A stretch of 64,000 bases of DNA, taken from NCBI RefSeq assembly GCF_007855645.1, contig NZ_CP042261.1, forward strand, positions 600,501-664,500, read 5' to 3'. A model generated the notes under the pieces. It was given only the letters and a program-made list of their open reading frames with translations, was not told where the DNA came from and ran no database searches. Numbering within the stretch: the stretch's first letter is position 1; every line of letters starts with the position of its first letter. This DNA is from Qingshengfaniella alkalisoli. Its GTDB lineage: Bacteria > Pseudomonadota > Alphaproteobacteria > Rhodobacterales > Rhodobacteraceae. This document shows positions 18,815 to 27,648 of this stretch, piece after piece. The position numbers and the translations under genes are program-made.

Positions 18815-19771
18815 CTAGTTCTCGGGGAAATAGCAGGCGGCGCGATGCACCTTGCCTTCCAGCTCCGGGCGGGTCTGGCGGCACTTGTCCTGCACCTTCC
18901 AGCAACGTGGTGCGAAAGCACAGCCCTGCGGCACGTTGATGGGCGAGGGAAGTTCGCCTTTCAGCTTGATCCGCTGCTTTTGGCCGCGTGGGTCCGCCAT
19001 CGGCGTCGCCGAAAGCAGAGCCTTGGTGTAGGGGTGCTTCGGTGCGTTGAACAGATCGTCTTTCGATGCGATCTCGACAGGTCGGCCCAGATACATGACG
19101 ATCACGTCATCGGCCATGTGACGCACGACCGACAGATCATGCGAGATGAACAGATAGGCCAAATTCAGCCGGTCCTGCAGATCGACCAACAGGTTCAGGA
19201 TCTGGCTCTGGATCGACAGGTCGAGCGCCGATACGGGCTCATCGAGCACCAGCACCTTGGGTTCCAGCATCAGCGCACGTGCAACCGCGATCCGCTGGCG
19301 CTGGCCACCCGAGAACATATGCGGGTATCGCTCGAAATGCTCGGGGCGCAGGCCCACCAGCTTCAGCATCTCGCGCGCCTTCTTTTCCCGTTCCGCGGCG
19401 GGAATGTCGGGGCGGTTGATCTTCAGCGGCTCTTCGAGGATCGCACCAATGCGGTGCCGTGGGTTCAGCGACCCATAGGGGTTCTGGAACACGATCTGCA
19501 CGGATTGACGCAGTGAAGCCCAGTTTTCCGGTAGGGCAGGCTTGCCATCGATGGTCAACTCCCCGCCGCTTGGCGGCTCGATCAGCGTGACCACACGGGC
19601 GAGAGTGGATTTTCCGCAGCCCGATTCACCCACGATGGCCAGCGTCTGGCCCGGGCGAAGCTCGAAGGACGCCTCGGACAACGCGCGCACGATCTGGGGT
19701 TTGCCGAATACACCGCCGCCGGTTTCATAGTGGCGGGACAGCTTGTTGGCGACGACGACGGGTTCGCTCAT
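18815..19771 (-). CDS. Peptide ABC transporter ATP-binding subunit, DppF/OppF type
   Basis: One of two ATPases driving dipeptide/oligopeptide import. The 318-residue protein has Walker A GESGCGKSTLARV (about residues 44-56), the ABC signature SGGQRQRIAVARALMLEPKV, Walker B VLVLDEPVSALD and the C-terminal oligopeptide-transporter extension with the cysteine cluster CAFAPRCWKVQDKC (possible Fe-S or structural site seen in this subfamily). It overlaps the preceding ATPase gene by 4 bases (ATGA) and is the last gene of the operon. Confidence 0.93.
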   Translation of the reverse strand: MSEPVVVANKLSRHYETGGGVFGKPQIVRALSEASFELRPGQTLAIVGESGCGKSTLARVVTLIEPPSGGELTIDGKPALPENWASLRQSVQIVFQNPYGSLNPRHRIGAILEEPLKINRPDIPAAEREKKAREMLKLVGLRPEHFERYPHMFSGGQRQRIAVARALMLEPKVLVLDEPVSALDLSIQSQILNLLVDLQDRLNLAYLFISHDLSVVRHMADDVIVMYLGRPVEIASKDDLFNAPKHPYTKALLSATPMADPRGQKQRIKLKGELPSPINVPQGCAFAPRCWKVQDKCRQTRPELEGKVHRAACYFPEN

Positions 19772-20745
19772 GCCTCAAGCTCCTCTTTGACGTTCAGCGG
19801 ATAGTGACACAGGGCGCGGCCCATCGCGTCTGGTTGCACCGGCGGCTTGATCGCACGGCATTTGTCATCCGCAAAAGCGCAGCGCGGCGAGAACAGGCAC
19901 CCTTGCGGGCGGTCGTACTGGCCGGGAACCACACCCGGAATGGTTGGCAGATGCCGCTCGGTCGCGCGTTCGGGCAGCGCGGCCAGCAAAGCGGCGGTGT
20001 AAGGGTGGTGAGGCGTTTCGAACAGGTCGACTACCGGCTGTTCTTCGACCTTCTGACCCGCATATTGCACGCTGACACGTTCCGCCGTTTCGGCCACAAC
20101 GCCCATGTCATGGGTAATCAGGATCAGCCCCATGCCGGTCTCTTTCTGCAGATCCGTCAGTAGATCAAGGATCTGCGCCTGAATGGTCACATCGAGCGCA
20201 GTGGTGGGCTCGTCCGCGATTAGCAACCTTGGCTTGCAGGCGATGGCCATGGCAATCATCACGCGCTGGTTCATCCCGCCCGACAACTGGTGCGGAAAGA
20301 CATTCAGTCGCTTTTCAGGTTCTGGGATGCCGACCATGTCGAGCAGCTCGATCGCGCGAGCATGACGCTGCTTGCGGCCCATCCCCATATGCTGGCGCAG
20401 CGCTTCCTTGATCTGGAAGCCTACCGTGAAGCAAGGGTTCAGCGATGACATTGGCTCCTGAAAGATCATCGCCATATCCTTGCCGATGAGCTTGCGTCGT
20501 TCCTTGGCGCTGATCTTTCGCAAGTCCCGGCCCATGAAGGACATCTCGTCCGCAGTGATCGTCGCCGTCCATGGCAGCAGCCCCATCATGGCCAGCATCG
20601 AGACGGATTTGCCCGAACCGGACTCGCCCACGATGGCCATGATCTCGCCGTCATCAACGGAGACATCGACGCCGTCGACCGCGCGGAACTTGCCAGAGGT
20701 GGTCGCGAAATCGACCGAGAGGTTTCGAATATCAAGCAGGGCCAT
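19768..20745 (-). CDS. Peptide ABC transporter ATP-binding subunit, DppD/OppD type
   Basis: Partner ATPase of the importer. At 325 residues it has Walker [19 protein letters not shown] (near residue 40), the signature [18 protein letters not shown], Walker [17 protein letters not shown] and the C-terminal extension with [14 protein letters not shown]. It lies between the permease gene (3-bp gap) and the second ATPase gene (4-base overlap), so the ATPases are made in equal amounts. Confidence 0.93.
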   Translation of the reverse strand: MALLDIRNLSVDFATTSGKFRAVDGVDVSVDDGEIMAIVGESGSGKSVSMLAMMGLLPWTATITADEMSFMGRDLRKISAKERRKLIGKDMAMIFQEPMSSLNPCFTVGFQIKEALRQHMGMGRKQRHARAIELLDMVGIPEPEKRLNVFPHQLSGGMNQRVMIAMAIACKPRLLIADEPTTALDVTIQAQILDLLTDLQKETGMGLILITHDMGVVAETAERVSVQYAGQKVEEQPVVDLFETPHHPYTAALLAALPERATERHLPTIPGVVPGQYDRPQGCLFSPRCAFADDKCRAIKPPVQPDAMGRALCHYPLNVKEELEA

Positions 20746-20748
20746 GGC

Positions 20749-21660
20749 TCAGCTTCTCTTCAGTTTGGGGTCAAGCGCGTCGCGCAGACCGTCGCCCATC
20801 AGGTTGATGGCGAGCACGGTGATCAGGATCGCGAGACCGGGGAAGGTAACCACCCACCAGGCGCGCAGGATGAATTCGCGGGCCTCGGCCAGCATGGTGC
20901 CCCATTCCGGGGTCGGCGGCTGAGCACCCATCCCCAGAAAGCCAAGCGCGGCGGCATCGAGGATTGCGGTCGAAAAGCTCAGCGCCGCTTGCACGATGAT
21001 AGGCGCCAGGCAGTTGGGCAGCACGGTGATGAACATCAGGCGCCACAGCCCCGCACCGGCGACCTTGGCCGATACCACGTAGTCCTTGGTGCGCTCGGAA
21101 ATGACCGAAGCGCGCGTCAGGCGCACGTAATGAGGTTGCAAGACAATCGCGATGGCAATCATCGCGTTCAGCAGCGACGGGCCAAGAACGGCAACCAGAA
21201 CCAGCGCCAGAAGAAGCGATGGGAAGGCCAGGATGATATCCATGACCCGCATGATGATCGTGTCCAGCCATTTGGGTGCAAAGCCCGACAGCAGACCGAT
21301 CAGGATGCCGCCGGTCGCGGCTATGACGACAACCACGATCCCGACAAAGAACGAGAACCGCGCACCATGCAACAGGCGAGATAGCATGTCACGCCCAAGC
21401 GCATCGGTGCCCAATGGGAACTCCCAAGTGCCGCCTTCCTGCCAGAACGGCGGCTGCAACAAGTGCTCACGAAACTGCTGTGCCGGATCATGAGGGGCGA
21501 TGACGCCCGCAAAAATCGCGACGGTGACGAAGGCCGCGAAGGCCCACAGCCCGAAGACGGCACCGCGGTTCTCGCGGTAGTAATGCCAGAATTCGCGCAG
21601 GCGACCGGGGCGTTCGGTGGACAGGTCGTTTTCGACCTCTGTTGAAAGTGCGGAATCCAT
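20749..21660 (-). CDS. Peptide ABC transporter permease, DppC/OppC type
   Basis: Inner-membrane permease of 303 residues. The first TM helix (about residues 34-56) follows an N-terminal OppC-type cytoplasmic segment (RLREFWHYYRENRGAVFG). Four or five more helices follow. The conserved permease loop appears as YVVSAKVAGAGLWRLMFITV, the EAA-like region that contacts the ATPase. It overlaps dppB by one codon position (ATGA), indicating coupled synthesis of the two permease halves. Confidence 0.92.
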   Translation of the reverse strand: MDSALSTEVENDLSTERPGRLREFWHYYRENRGAVFGLWAFAAFVTVAIFAGVIAPHDPAQQFREHLLQPPFWQEGGTWEFPLGTDALGRDMLSRLLHGARFSFFVGIVVVVIAATGGILIGLLSGFAPKWLDTIIMRVMDIILAFPSLLLALVLVAVLGPSLLNAMIAIAIVLQPHYVRLTRASVISERTKDYVVSAKVAGAGLWRLMFITVLPNCLAPIIVQAALSFSTAILDAAALGFLGMGAQPPTPEWGTMLAEAREFILRAWWVVTFPGLAILITVLAINLMGDGLRDALDPKLKRS

Positions 21661-22667
21661 CAGCGTTTCCTGATCTTCGGATTGATAAGACCGTAGAGCA
21701 TATCGACGGTGAGGTTCACGATCATCACGACCACGGCGATCATCAGCAGACCGCCCTGAACGACCGGGTAATCACGACGGAAGATCGAATCGACCATCCA
21801 TTTGCCGATGCCTGGCCAGCTGAAGATCGTCTCGGTCAGGATAGCGCCAGCCAGAAGCGTGCCGACCGACAACCCGATAACGGTAATTACCGGGATCAGC
21901 GCATTACGCAGCGCATGCAGACCGTTGACACGCAGCGGCGACAGGCCCTTGGAGCGCGCGGTGCGGATGTAGTCCTCGCTCAATACTTCGAGCATCGCGG
22001 AACGTGTCTGGCGTGCAATCACGGCCAACGGGATCGTTGCCAGCACGATGGTCGGCAGGATCAGGTGACTGACGGCAGACCCGAATGCGCCTTTCTGCCC
22101 CGAAAGAAGCGAGTCGATGAGCATGAAACCCGTCTTCGCGTCGAAGAAATAGAGCAGATCGATCCGGCCTGAAACGGGCGTCCAGCCCAGATTGCCTGAA
22201 AAGACGATGATCAGCAGCAACGCCCACCAGAAAATCGGCATCGAATAGCCGACAAGTGCGGTGGACATTAACGCGCGATCGAAGAACTTTCCGCGGTTCA
22301 CGGCCGCAATAACACCGGCCGGAAGGCCAAGGATAACGGCCAGTATGATCGCGCAAAGCGACAGTTCCAGCGTGGCGGGGAAAAGCGCGAAGAACTCGTC
22401 CCAGACGGGTTTCTTGGTCACGAAGGACTGCCCCAGATCGCCTTGCAGCACACCTGTCAGGTAGTCCCAGTATTGCACCCAGATAGGTTTATCGAAGCCA
22501 AACTGCTGGACAAGCTCGTTGTAGCGATCCTGGCTCAGTCCGCGCTCGCCGGCCATGACCACGATCGGGTCGCCGGGCAGAAGGCGGATGAACGAGAACG
22601 AGATCAAAGTCACCCCGAAAAAGGTCGGGATGAAGGTCAGCAGGCGAGAGAGAATGAATTTCAGCAT
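21660..22667 (-). CDS. Peptide ABC transporter permease, DppB/OppB type
   Basis: Inner-membrane permease of 335 residues with the typical N-terminal helix (ILSRLLTFIPTFFGVTLISF), the periplasmic LPGDPIVVMAGERG loop and the EAA-like segment YIRTARSKGLSPLRVNGLHA. Six TM helices can be traced. Its start overlaps the M24 peptidase stop (TAATG), linking transport and peptide cleavage at the translation level. Confidence 0.92.
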   Translation of the reverse strand: MLKFILSRLLTFIPTFFGVTLISFSFIRLLPGDPIVVMAGERGLSQDRYNELVQQFGFDKPIWVQYWDYLTGVLQGDLGQSFVTKKPVWDEFFALFPATLELSLCAIILAVILGLPAGVIAAVNRGKFFDRALMSTALVGYSMPIFWWALLLIIVFSGNLGWTPVSGRIDLLYFFDAKTGFMLIDSLLSGQKGAFGSAVSHLILPTIVLATIPLAVIARQTRSAMLEVLSEDYIRTARSKGLSPLRVNGLHALRNALIPVITVIGLSVGTLLAGAILTETIFSWPGIGKWMVDSIFRRDYPVVQGGLLMIAVVVMIVNLTVDMLYGLINPKIRKR

Positions 22668-23761
22668 TAGCCCACAATCATCAGGTCTTTGGGGAACTGC
22701 GTCAGCGACCGGCAGCCGGTTTCCGTGACAAGGATATCATCCTCGATGCGAATTCCGAAGTTGCCGAGCTGATAGAGCCCCGGTTCATTGGTGAAGACGG
22801 CGCCGGCGGCCAGCGCCTCGTGGTTGCCCCGCATGATGTAGGGGGCTTCGTGCACGTCGCGTCCCAGCCCGTGACCCGTCTTGGTGCGGATGCGGTCGGC
22901 GTAGGGCGATGCTTCCAGAACAGCCGTCACGGCGTCGTCGATGTCATGCGCGGTAACGCCTGCGCGCGTGATCTCATGGCCCTTAAGGTTTGCGCGCAGC
23001 ACGGTGTCGTAAACGGCGCGCGCCTCGTCGGAAGCTTCCTTGACAAACACGGTGCGGGTGATGTCGGCGGCAAAGCCGTCCTTACGGGCGCCGAAATCGA
23101 ACAGCAGCGCGTCACCCGGCTGGAGGCGGTAATCTGCGCGGGCATGGGCGTGGGGGCGGGCGGAGTTGTCGCCCGCGGCAACAATCGGACCGAACGCCTG
23201 ATCGTCCGCGCCATTCGCGAACAGTGCCATCACGAGGATCTGCTCGACTTCCTTTTCGGTCATGCCCACGCGAACACGATCGAGCGTTTGCTGCAATGCG
23301 ACTTCTGAAATGCGGATTGCGCGTTCAAGGGCCGCAACTTCGTCGTCTGTCTTGCAGATGCGCAAACCGGAAATCGCTTTCTCGGCATCGTCGATCCGCA
23401 GGTCGGGATAGGCTTTCATCAGCGCATGATGAACGAAGACTCGCATGATCTGGCCCTCAACCGCCAGAGTCGACAGGGTCATGTGCTTGGCGAGCGCATC
23501 GAAGGCATGCTGGTAGCCGTCCTGATCGCGCCAATCGAAAACCTTGCCTTCAAAGCCGACAAGGGCGAAGGAACCAAGTTCCAGGTTGGGCACGATGGCG
23601 GCGGGATCTCCCTCGGCGGGGATCACGACCAGCATCGGGCGTTCATGGCTGTGGAAGTCCTGCCCGAGCAGCCGAACGAAATTCGGGCCGGGAACGAGGG
23701 CGATAGCATCGACGTCTAGCTGACGTGCGAGTGCCTGGTATTGAGCATGGCTGGCTGGCAT
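22667..23761 (-). CDS. M24 family metallopeptidase (Xaa-Pro aminopeptidase/dipeptidase type)
   Basis: Probably hydrolyses imported peptides with proline at the second position. The 364-residue protein has an N-terminal creatinase-like domain (about residues 1-125) and the pita-bread catalytic domain. All five metal ligands are visible: LLFDFGARKDGFAADITRTVF (two Asp), TGHGLGRDVHEAP (His), TNEPGLYQ (Glu) and GIRIEDDILV (Glu). The ATG at MPASHAQYQAL was preferred to an upstream TTG lying in a hairpin. The gene is placed between the binding-protein and permease genes, so its product likely processes the transported peptides in the cytosol. Confidence 0.88.
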   Translation of the reverse strand: MPASHAQYQALARQLDVDAIALVPGPNFVRLLGQDFHSHERPMLVVIPAEGDPAAIVPNLELGSFALVGFEGKVFDWRDQDGYQHAFDALAKHMTLSTLAVEGQIMRVFVHHALMKAYPDLRIDDAEKAISGLRICKTDDEVAALERAIRISEVALQQTLDRVRVGMTEKEVEQILVMALFANGADDQAFGPIVAAGDNSARPHAHARADYRLQPGDALLFDFGARKDGFAADITRTVFVKEASDEARAVYDTVLRANLKGHEITRAGVTAHDIDDAVTAVLEASPYADRIRTKTGHGLGRDVHEAPYIMRGNHEALAAGAVFTNEPGLYQLGNFGIRIEDDILVTETGCRSLTQFPKDLMIVG

Positions 23762-23784
23762 TTGCGGGCGCTTATATAAGAGAA

Positions 23785-23804
23785 GCGGGGCCTTCAAGCC
23801 CCGC
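23785..23804 (-). terminator. Hairpin after the binding-protein gene (attenuator)
   Basis: GCGGGGC and GCCCCGC form a perfect 7-bp stem around 6 bases, followed in leftward transcription by TTCTCTTATAT. It lies between the binding-protein stop and the M24 peptidase start. It would let the binding protein be made in excess, with partial read-through into the peptidase, permease and ATPase genes. Confidence 0.65.
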
Positions 23805-23818
23805 TCCGTTACGTCATT

Positions 23819-25411
23819 CTATTCAGCCAGGCTGACATCCGTGAAAATGTGGCTTCCCAGCGGATGGACCTTGTAGCCCTGAACCTCTGGCCGCATCGGC
23901 ATATAGACAACCGAATGCGCGATGGTCGCCCAGGGGGCCTGCTCCTTGAAGATGACCTGCGCCTCTTCATAGAGCTGCGTACGTTCTTCCCTGTCGCTGC
24001 TGACCTTGGCCTTCTGGATCACCGACTCGAAGGGTTCGTAGCACCACTGCGCACGGTTCGAGTTGGTCACACCGTCGCAGCCCAGCAGAACAGCCAGGAA
24101 GTTGTCCGGATCGCCGTTGTCGCCCGTCCAGCCCAACAGAACGGCACCGTCGCGGTCCAGATCGCTGGAACGGCTCAGGTATTCGCCCCATTCGTAGGAC
24201 ACGATCTCGACGTCCACGCCGACCTCGGCGAAGTCGTTCTGCAGCAGTTCCGCCATCCGGCGCGCGTTCGGGTTGTAGGGGCGCTGAACCGGCATTGCCC
24301 AGATCTTCATGGACAGGTCGGTCACGCCCTCTTCCTCCAGCATGGCCTTGGCCGCTTCGGGATCATAGGGATCATCCTCGATCGCGTCGTTGTAGGACCA
24401 CATGGTCGGGGGGATCGGGTTCTTGGCGATCTCACCGGAGCCCTGGAAGACAACGTCAATGATGCCCTGCTTGTCGATGGCCATGTTCAACGCCTTGCGC
24501 ACCTTCGGATTGTCGAAGGGTTCCATCGTCGTGTTGTAGGCCAGGTAGCCCACGTTCAGACCTTCCTGCTCGGCAACTACGATGTCTTCGTTCGATTTCA
24601 TCGCTTCGATATCGGCCGGGTTCGGGTAAGGCATGATGTGGCATTCGCCAGCCTGCAACTTCTGGTAGCGCACGGATGCATCAGGCGTGATCGCAAAGAT
24701 CAGGTTCTCGATCGCGGGGGCGCCGCGGAAGTAGTCCGGGTTCCCTGCATAACGGATCACGGCATCCTTCTGGTAAGCCACGAAGGAGAACGGTCCCGTG
24801 CCGATAGGCGCTTGGTTCAACTGCTCTGGCGTGCCGGCTTCCAGCATCGCGTCGGCATATTCCGCGCTCAGGATGGACGCGAAATCCATGGCCATGTTGG
24901 CAACGAACGGCGCTTCGGGACGATTCAGGACGAATTTGACAGTGTAGTCATCCACCTTGTCGATCGACTTGATCAGGTCGGGCATGGACATACTGTTGAA
25001 GTATTCCCACGTGCCGCCCGATACGCCGTGATAAGGGTGATCCTCGATGCGCTGACGTTCAAAGGTGAAAATCACGTCATCGGCGTTGAAATCACGGGTC
25101 GGCGTGAACGCGTCGCTGGAATGAAACTTGACGCCTTCGCGCAGATGGAAGGTGTACTCCAGACCATCCTCGGACACGTCCCAGCTTTCTGCGAGGCCGG
25201 GCTGGATTTCGGTCGAACCGGTGATGAATTCAACCAGACGGCTGTAAACCGTCTGTGCGGATGCGTCGAAGGTCGTGCCAGCGGTGTAAAGTGCCGGGTC
25301 GAAGCCTTCGGGCGAGCCTTCCGAGCAATAGACCAGATTCTGCGCGGACGCCGCGCCAGCCGCAAGCGACACCAGCAAAGCGGTGGTCGCTGCCAGTTTT
25401 GTTTTCAGCAT
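23819..25411 (-). CDS. Peptide ABC transporter substrate-binding protein (family 5, DppA-like)
   Basis: Periplasmic receptor of the importer, 530 residues. The signal peptide MLKTKLAATTALLVSLAAGAASA is cleaved before QNLVYCSEG. Family 5 landmarks include GLAESWDVSEDGLEYTFHLR, VIFTFERQ and APIGTGPFSF, and the late block VGYLAYNTTMEPFDNPKVRK is the usual family pattern. Similarity favours dipeptide or oligopeptide binding over nickel or heme, but the ligand cannot be fixed from sequence. It is the first gene of the operon. Confidence 0.92.
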   Translation of the reverse strand: MLKTKLAATTALLVSLAAGAASAQNLVYCSEGSPEGFDPALYTAGTTFDASAQTVYSRLVEFITGSTEIQPGLAESWDVSEDGLEYTFHLREGVKFHSSDAFTPTRDFNADDVIFTFERQRIEDHPYHGVSGGTWEYFNSMSMPDLIKSIDKVDDYTVKFVLNRPEAPFVANMAMDFASILSAEYADAMLEAGTPEQLNQAPIGTGPFSFVAYQKDAVIRYAGNPDYFRGAPAIENLIFAITPDASVRYQKLQAGECHIMPYPNPADIEAMKSNEDIVVAEQEGLNVGYLAYNTTMEPFDNPKVRKALNMAIDKQGIIDVVFQGSGEIAKNPIPPTMWSYNDAIEDDPYDPEAAKAMLEEEGVTDLSMKIWAMPVQRPYNPNARRMAELLQNDFAEVGVDVEIVSYEWGEYLSRSSDLDRDGAVLLGWTGDNGDPDNFLAVLLGCDGVTNSNRAQWCYEPFESVIQKAKVSSDREERTQLYEEAQVIFKEQAPWATIAHSVVYMPMRPEVQGYKVHPLGSHIFTDVSLAE

Positions 25412-25784
25412 GTTGCTCTCCCTGTAAGTGGAGCGTTGATATTGTGCGAATACCGCCCGCAGGTGATCTGCGTCACGTTATCCGTTGGCGGTCCGGCGCT
25501 GATGCCGAACACCCAATACGCGAACCTTGACACGGCTTTGTGATCGGGGCAAGTGGCACGAATTTCGTGACCAAAGGTAAATAACTGATATCAACCCGTA
25601 AATTGTTCCGTTTGCAAATTTAGTGGGCGGGCATATCGGTTGCCACTAAACGATGTCAGCGGGAAAAGCGCTCAATGCGTGACGGGTGCAAGCGACGATC
25701 TGCCGCGTGCGGTGCGCCTTTCCTTTTCATTGGTGGCGTCTGGGATTATCCAATCGGCAAACGCGCATTGTGTCGGAAGGTGCC
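25412..25784. other. 373-bp divergent intergenic region
   Basis: Lies between the start of the leftward binding-protein gene and the start of the rightward gph, so it must hold both promoters. It is more AT-rich around 25560-25620 than its neighbours. The clearest structure is the inverted repeat at 25619-25650. No small ORF with a convincing ribosome binding site was found. Confidence 0.6.
25619..25650. promoter_or_regulatory. Spaced inverted repeat, possible operator
   Basis: TTTAGTGG and CCACTAAA are exact inverted copies separated by 16 bases, in the gap between the binding-protein gene and gph. The AT-rich flank suggests a promoter with a dimeric regulator site. No regulator was identified. 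Confidence 0.35.
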
Positions 25785-26465
25785 ATGGCCACGATTGTCT
25801 TCGATCTTGACGGAACGCTTGCGGACACCTCCGGCGACTTGATTGCCGCAGCCAACGCCGTGCTTTCGGGTTTGGGTAACGCAGGATTGCTATGTTTTCA
25901 GCAAGACCGCGAAACAGCTTTTCACGGTGGCCGTGCGATGCTGACGCTCGGTTACCAGCGGCTCGGTTTGGATCCCGATAGCGACACGCGCAACGTCCAT
26001 TACGATGCGCTTCTCAACGCATATGGCGCAGCGATGGATGTCCATACACAGCTTTTTCCGGGCGTTGAAGCGTCGCTCGACCGACTTCTGGCGGCAGGGC
26101 ACAGATTGGCCGTTTGCACCAACAAGATGTCGGGCCACGCGGAAACGCTGCTCGGCCTGCTGGGAATTGCGGATCGTTTCGGTGCGGTCGTGGGGGCTGA
26201 CACGCTTCCGGTCCGCAAGCCGGATCCGGCGCCCTATGTCGAAGCCGTGGCCCGCGCAGGCGGGACGGGGCAGCCAAGCCTGCTGATCGGCGACACGGAC
26301 ACCGACCTGAAAACCGCGCGCGCAGCCGGCGTTCCTTGTGTGCTTGTCACTTTCGGACCGGCGGGCGAGCGGGTAGGTGCATTGGAACCAGACGCGCTGC
26401 TGAATCATTACGATGCGCTGCCGGACCTGGTGGGGCGACTTCTGTCCGTCAAAGCCGAGCGATAG
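25785..26465 (+). CDS. gph: Phosphoglycolate phosphatase (HAD family)
   Basis: Removes phosphate from 2-phosphoglycolate, formed by RuBisCO oxygenation or DNA repair. The 226-residue HAD hydrolase has motif I IVFDLDGTLADTSGDL at the N-terminus, motif II LAVCTNKMSGHAE and motif IV LLIGDTDTDLKTARAAG. The start MATIVFDLDG follows GGAAGGTGCC; the longer frame upstream is not family-like. The next gene begins 7 bp after its stop, in the same direction. Other HAD sugar phosphatases are possible. Confidence 0.82.
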   Translation: MATIVFDLDGTLADTSGDLIAAANAVLSGLGNAGLLCFQQDRETAFHGGRAMLTLGYQRLGLDPDSDTRNVHYDALLNAYGAAMDVHTQLFPGVEASLDRLLAAGHRLAVCTNKMSGHAETLLGLLGIADRFGAVVGADTLPVRKPDPAPYVEAVARAGGTGQPSLLIGDTDTDLKTARAAGVPCVLVTFGPAGERVGALEPDALLNHYDALPDLVGRLLSVKAER

Positions 26466-26472
26466 GCCGGAC

Positions 26473-27648
26473 ATGTCCACAGCTTTGTGTTTTACTGGCA
26501 GCTTTACCGCGCAGCTTCCTATTCCCGACGCGGGTATCGCCGGTGCAGAGACGCTGATGTGCAGCGGCGCGTTACATCGCTATGACCGCGCGGATAGCGA
26601 GGTGTCGGGATTGGAGCGCGATTTTGCCAACTATCTCGGCGCACACTATTGCTTGGCAGTCGCGTCCGGTGGCAGTGCGATGACAGTGGCCCTGCGTGCC
26701 GCGGGCGTCGAGCAGGGTGATCGGGTGCTGACCAATAGCTTTACGCTGGCTCCGGTTCCGGGTTCCATCGCGGCAGCCGGTGCTTTCCCTGTATTCGTCG
26801 AGACGACCGAAGACCTGACGATTGATCTGGATGATCTTGCGGCGAAGCTGGGGCAGGCGAAGGTGCTGCTATTGTCGCATATGCGCGGGCACATCTGCGA
26901 CATGACGCGACTGATGCAGCTTTGCGATGCACATGACGTGACGGTGATCGAGGATTGCGCGCACACCATGGGTGCCACCTGGGAAGGCACTCCCAGCGGT
27001 CGCTTCGGCGCGATGGCGTGCTATTCCACGCAAAGCTACAAGCACATCAATTCCGGGGAAGGGGGGCTCCTCGTCAGCGACGACGCCGGGTTGATGGCAC
27101 GCGCGATACTTCTGTCGGGATCGTATATGCTGTACGACCGACATGGAGCGTCCCCAACTCCTGACGCGTTTGAGGGGCTGTGGCCGGATATCCCGAACAT
27201 GTCCTGTCGGATGGACAATTTGCGCGCCGCAATCCTGCGCCCGCAAATCGACCTGCTGGACCGGCGTTGTGAGGATTGGACTGTACGATACCGCGTGATT
27301 GAAGAGGCTCTGCGCCCTGCCGCTGTGTCACTGATCCCGCGCAATGATCGTGAGGGTTTCGTTGGCTCCAGCATCCAGTTCCGACTGCCGGATTGGTCCT
27401 CGGAACGCATTGCCGATCTGGTTTCGCGCTGTGGCGATCGTGGCGTGGTTCTCAAGTGGTTCGGCGCGGATCGACCGTCGGGATTCACATCGCGTGTAGA
27501 TCATTGGCGTTACGCCGAAAGTGACGGAATGCCGCGCAGCCGCGATATCCTTCGGTCACTGCTCGATATGCGTATCTCGTTGACCTTCTCCGAGGAGGAC
27601 TGTCGCCTCATTGCACAGATCATCCTTGAAGAGGTGGAGCGCGGCTGA
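26473..27648 (+). CDS. DegT/DnrJ/EryC1/StrS family PLP-dependent aminotransferase
   Basis: Family members transfer an amino group to keto-sugars for surface polysaccharides or antibiotics. At 391 residues it shows LAVASGGSAMTVALRAAGV (cofactor phosphate contact), VIEDCAHTMGATWEG (Asp for the pyridine nitrogen) and the Schiff-base lysine in CYSTQSYKHINSGEGG (about residue 190). It follows gph by 7 bp. No nucleotide-sugar genes are nearby, so the substrate is unclear; an amino acid or keto acid role is also possible. Confidence 0.85.
   Translation: MSTALCFTGSFTAQLPIPDAGIAGAETLMCSGALHRYDRADSEVSGLERDFANYLGAHYCLAVASGGSAMTVALRAAGVEQGDRVLTNSFTLAPVPGSIAAAGAFPVFVETTEDLTIDLDDLAAKLGQAKVLLLSHMRGHICDMTRLMQLCDAHDVTVIEDCAHTMGATWEGTPSGRFGAMACYSTQSYKHINSGEGGLLVSDDAGLMARAILLSGSYMLYDRHGASPTPDAFEGLWPDIPNMSCRMDNLRAAILRPQIDLLDRRCEDWTVRYRVIEEALRPAAVSLIPRNDREGFVGSSIQFRLPDWSSERIADLVSRCGDRGVVLKWFGADRPSGFTSRVDHWRYAESDGMPRSRDILRSLLDMRISLTFSEEDCRLIAQIILEEVERG

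Noticed and set aside
22667-23761. M24 gene as a DMSP lyase (DddP)
   Set aside because: DddP is longer and has altered metal-site residues; here all five standard M24 ligands are present and the context is a peptide importer.
23849-25543. 564-codon open frame antisense to the peptide-binding protein gene
   Set aside because: Low-complexity Val/Arg/His composition and no motif; the leftward gene has a signal peptide and family blocks.
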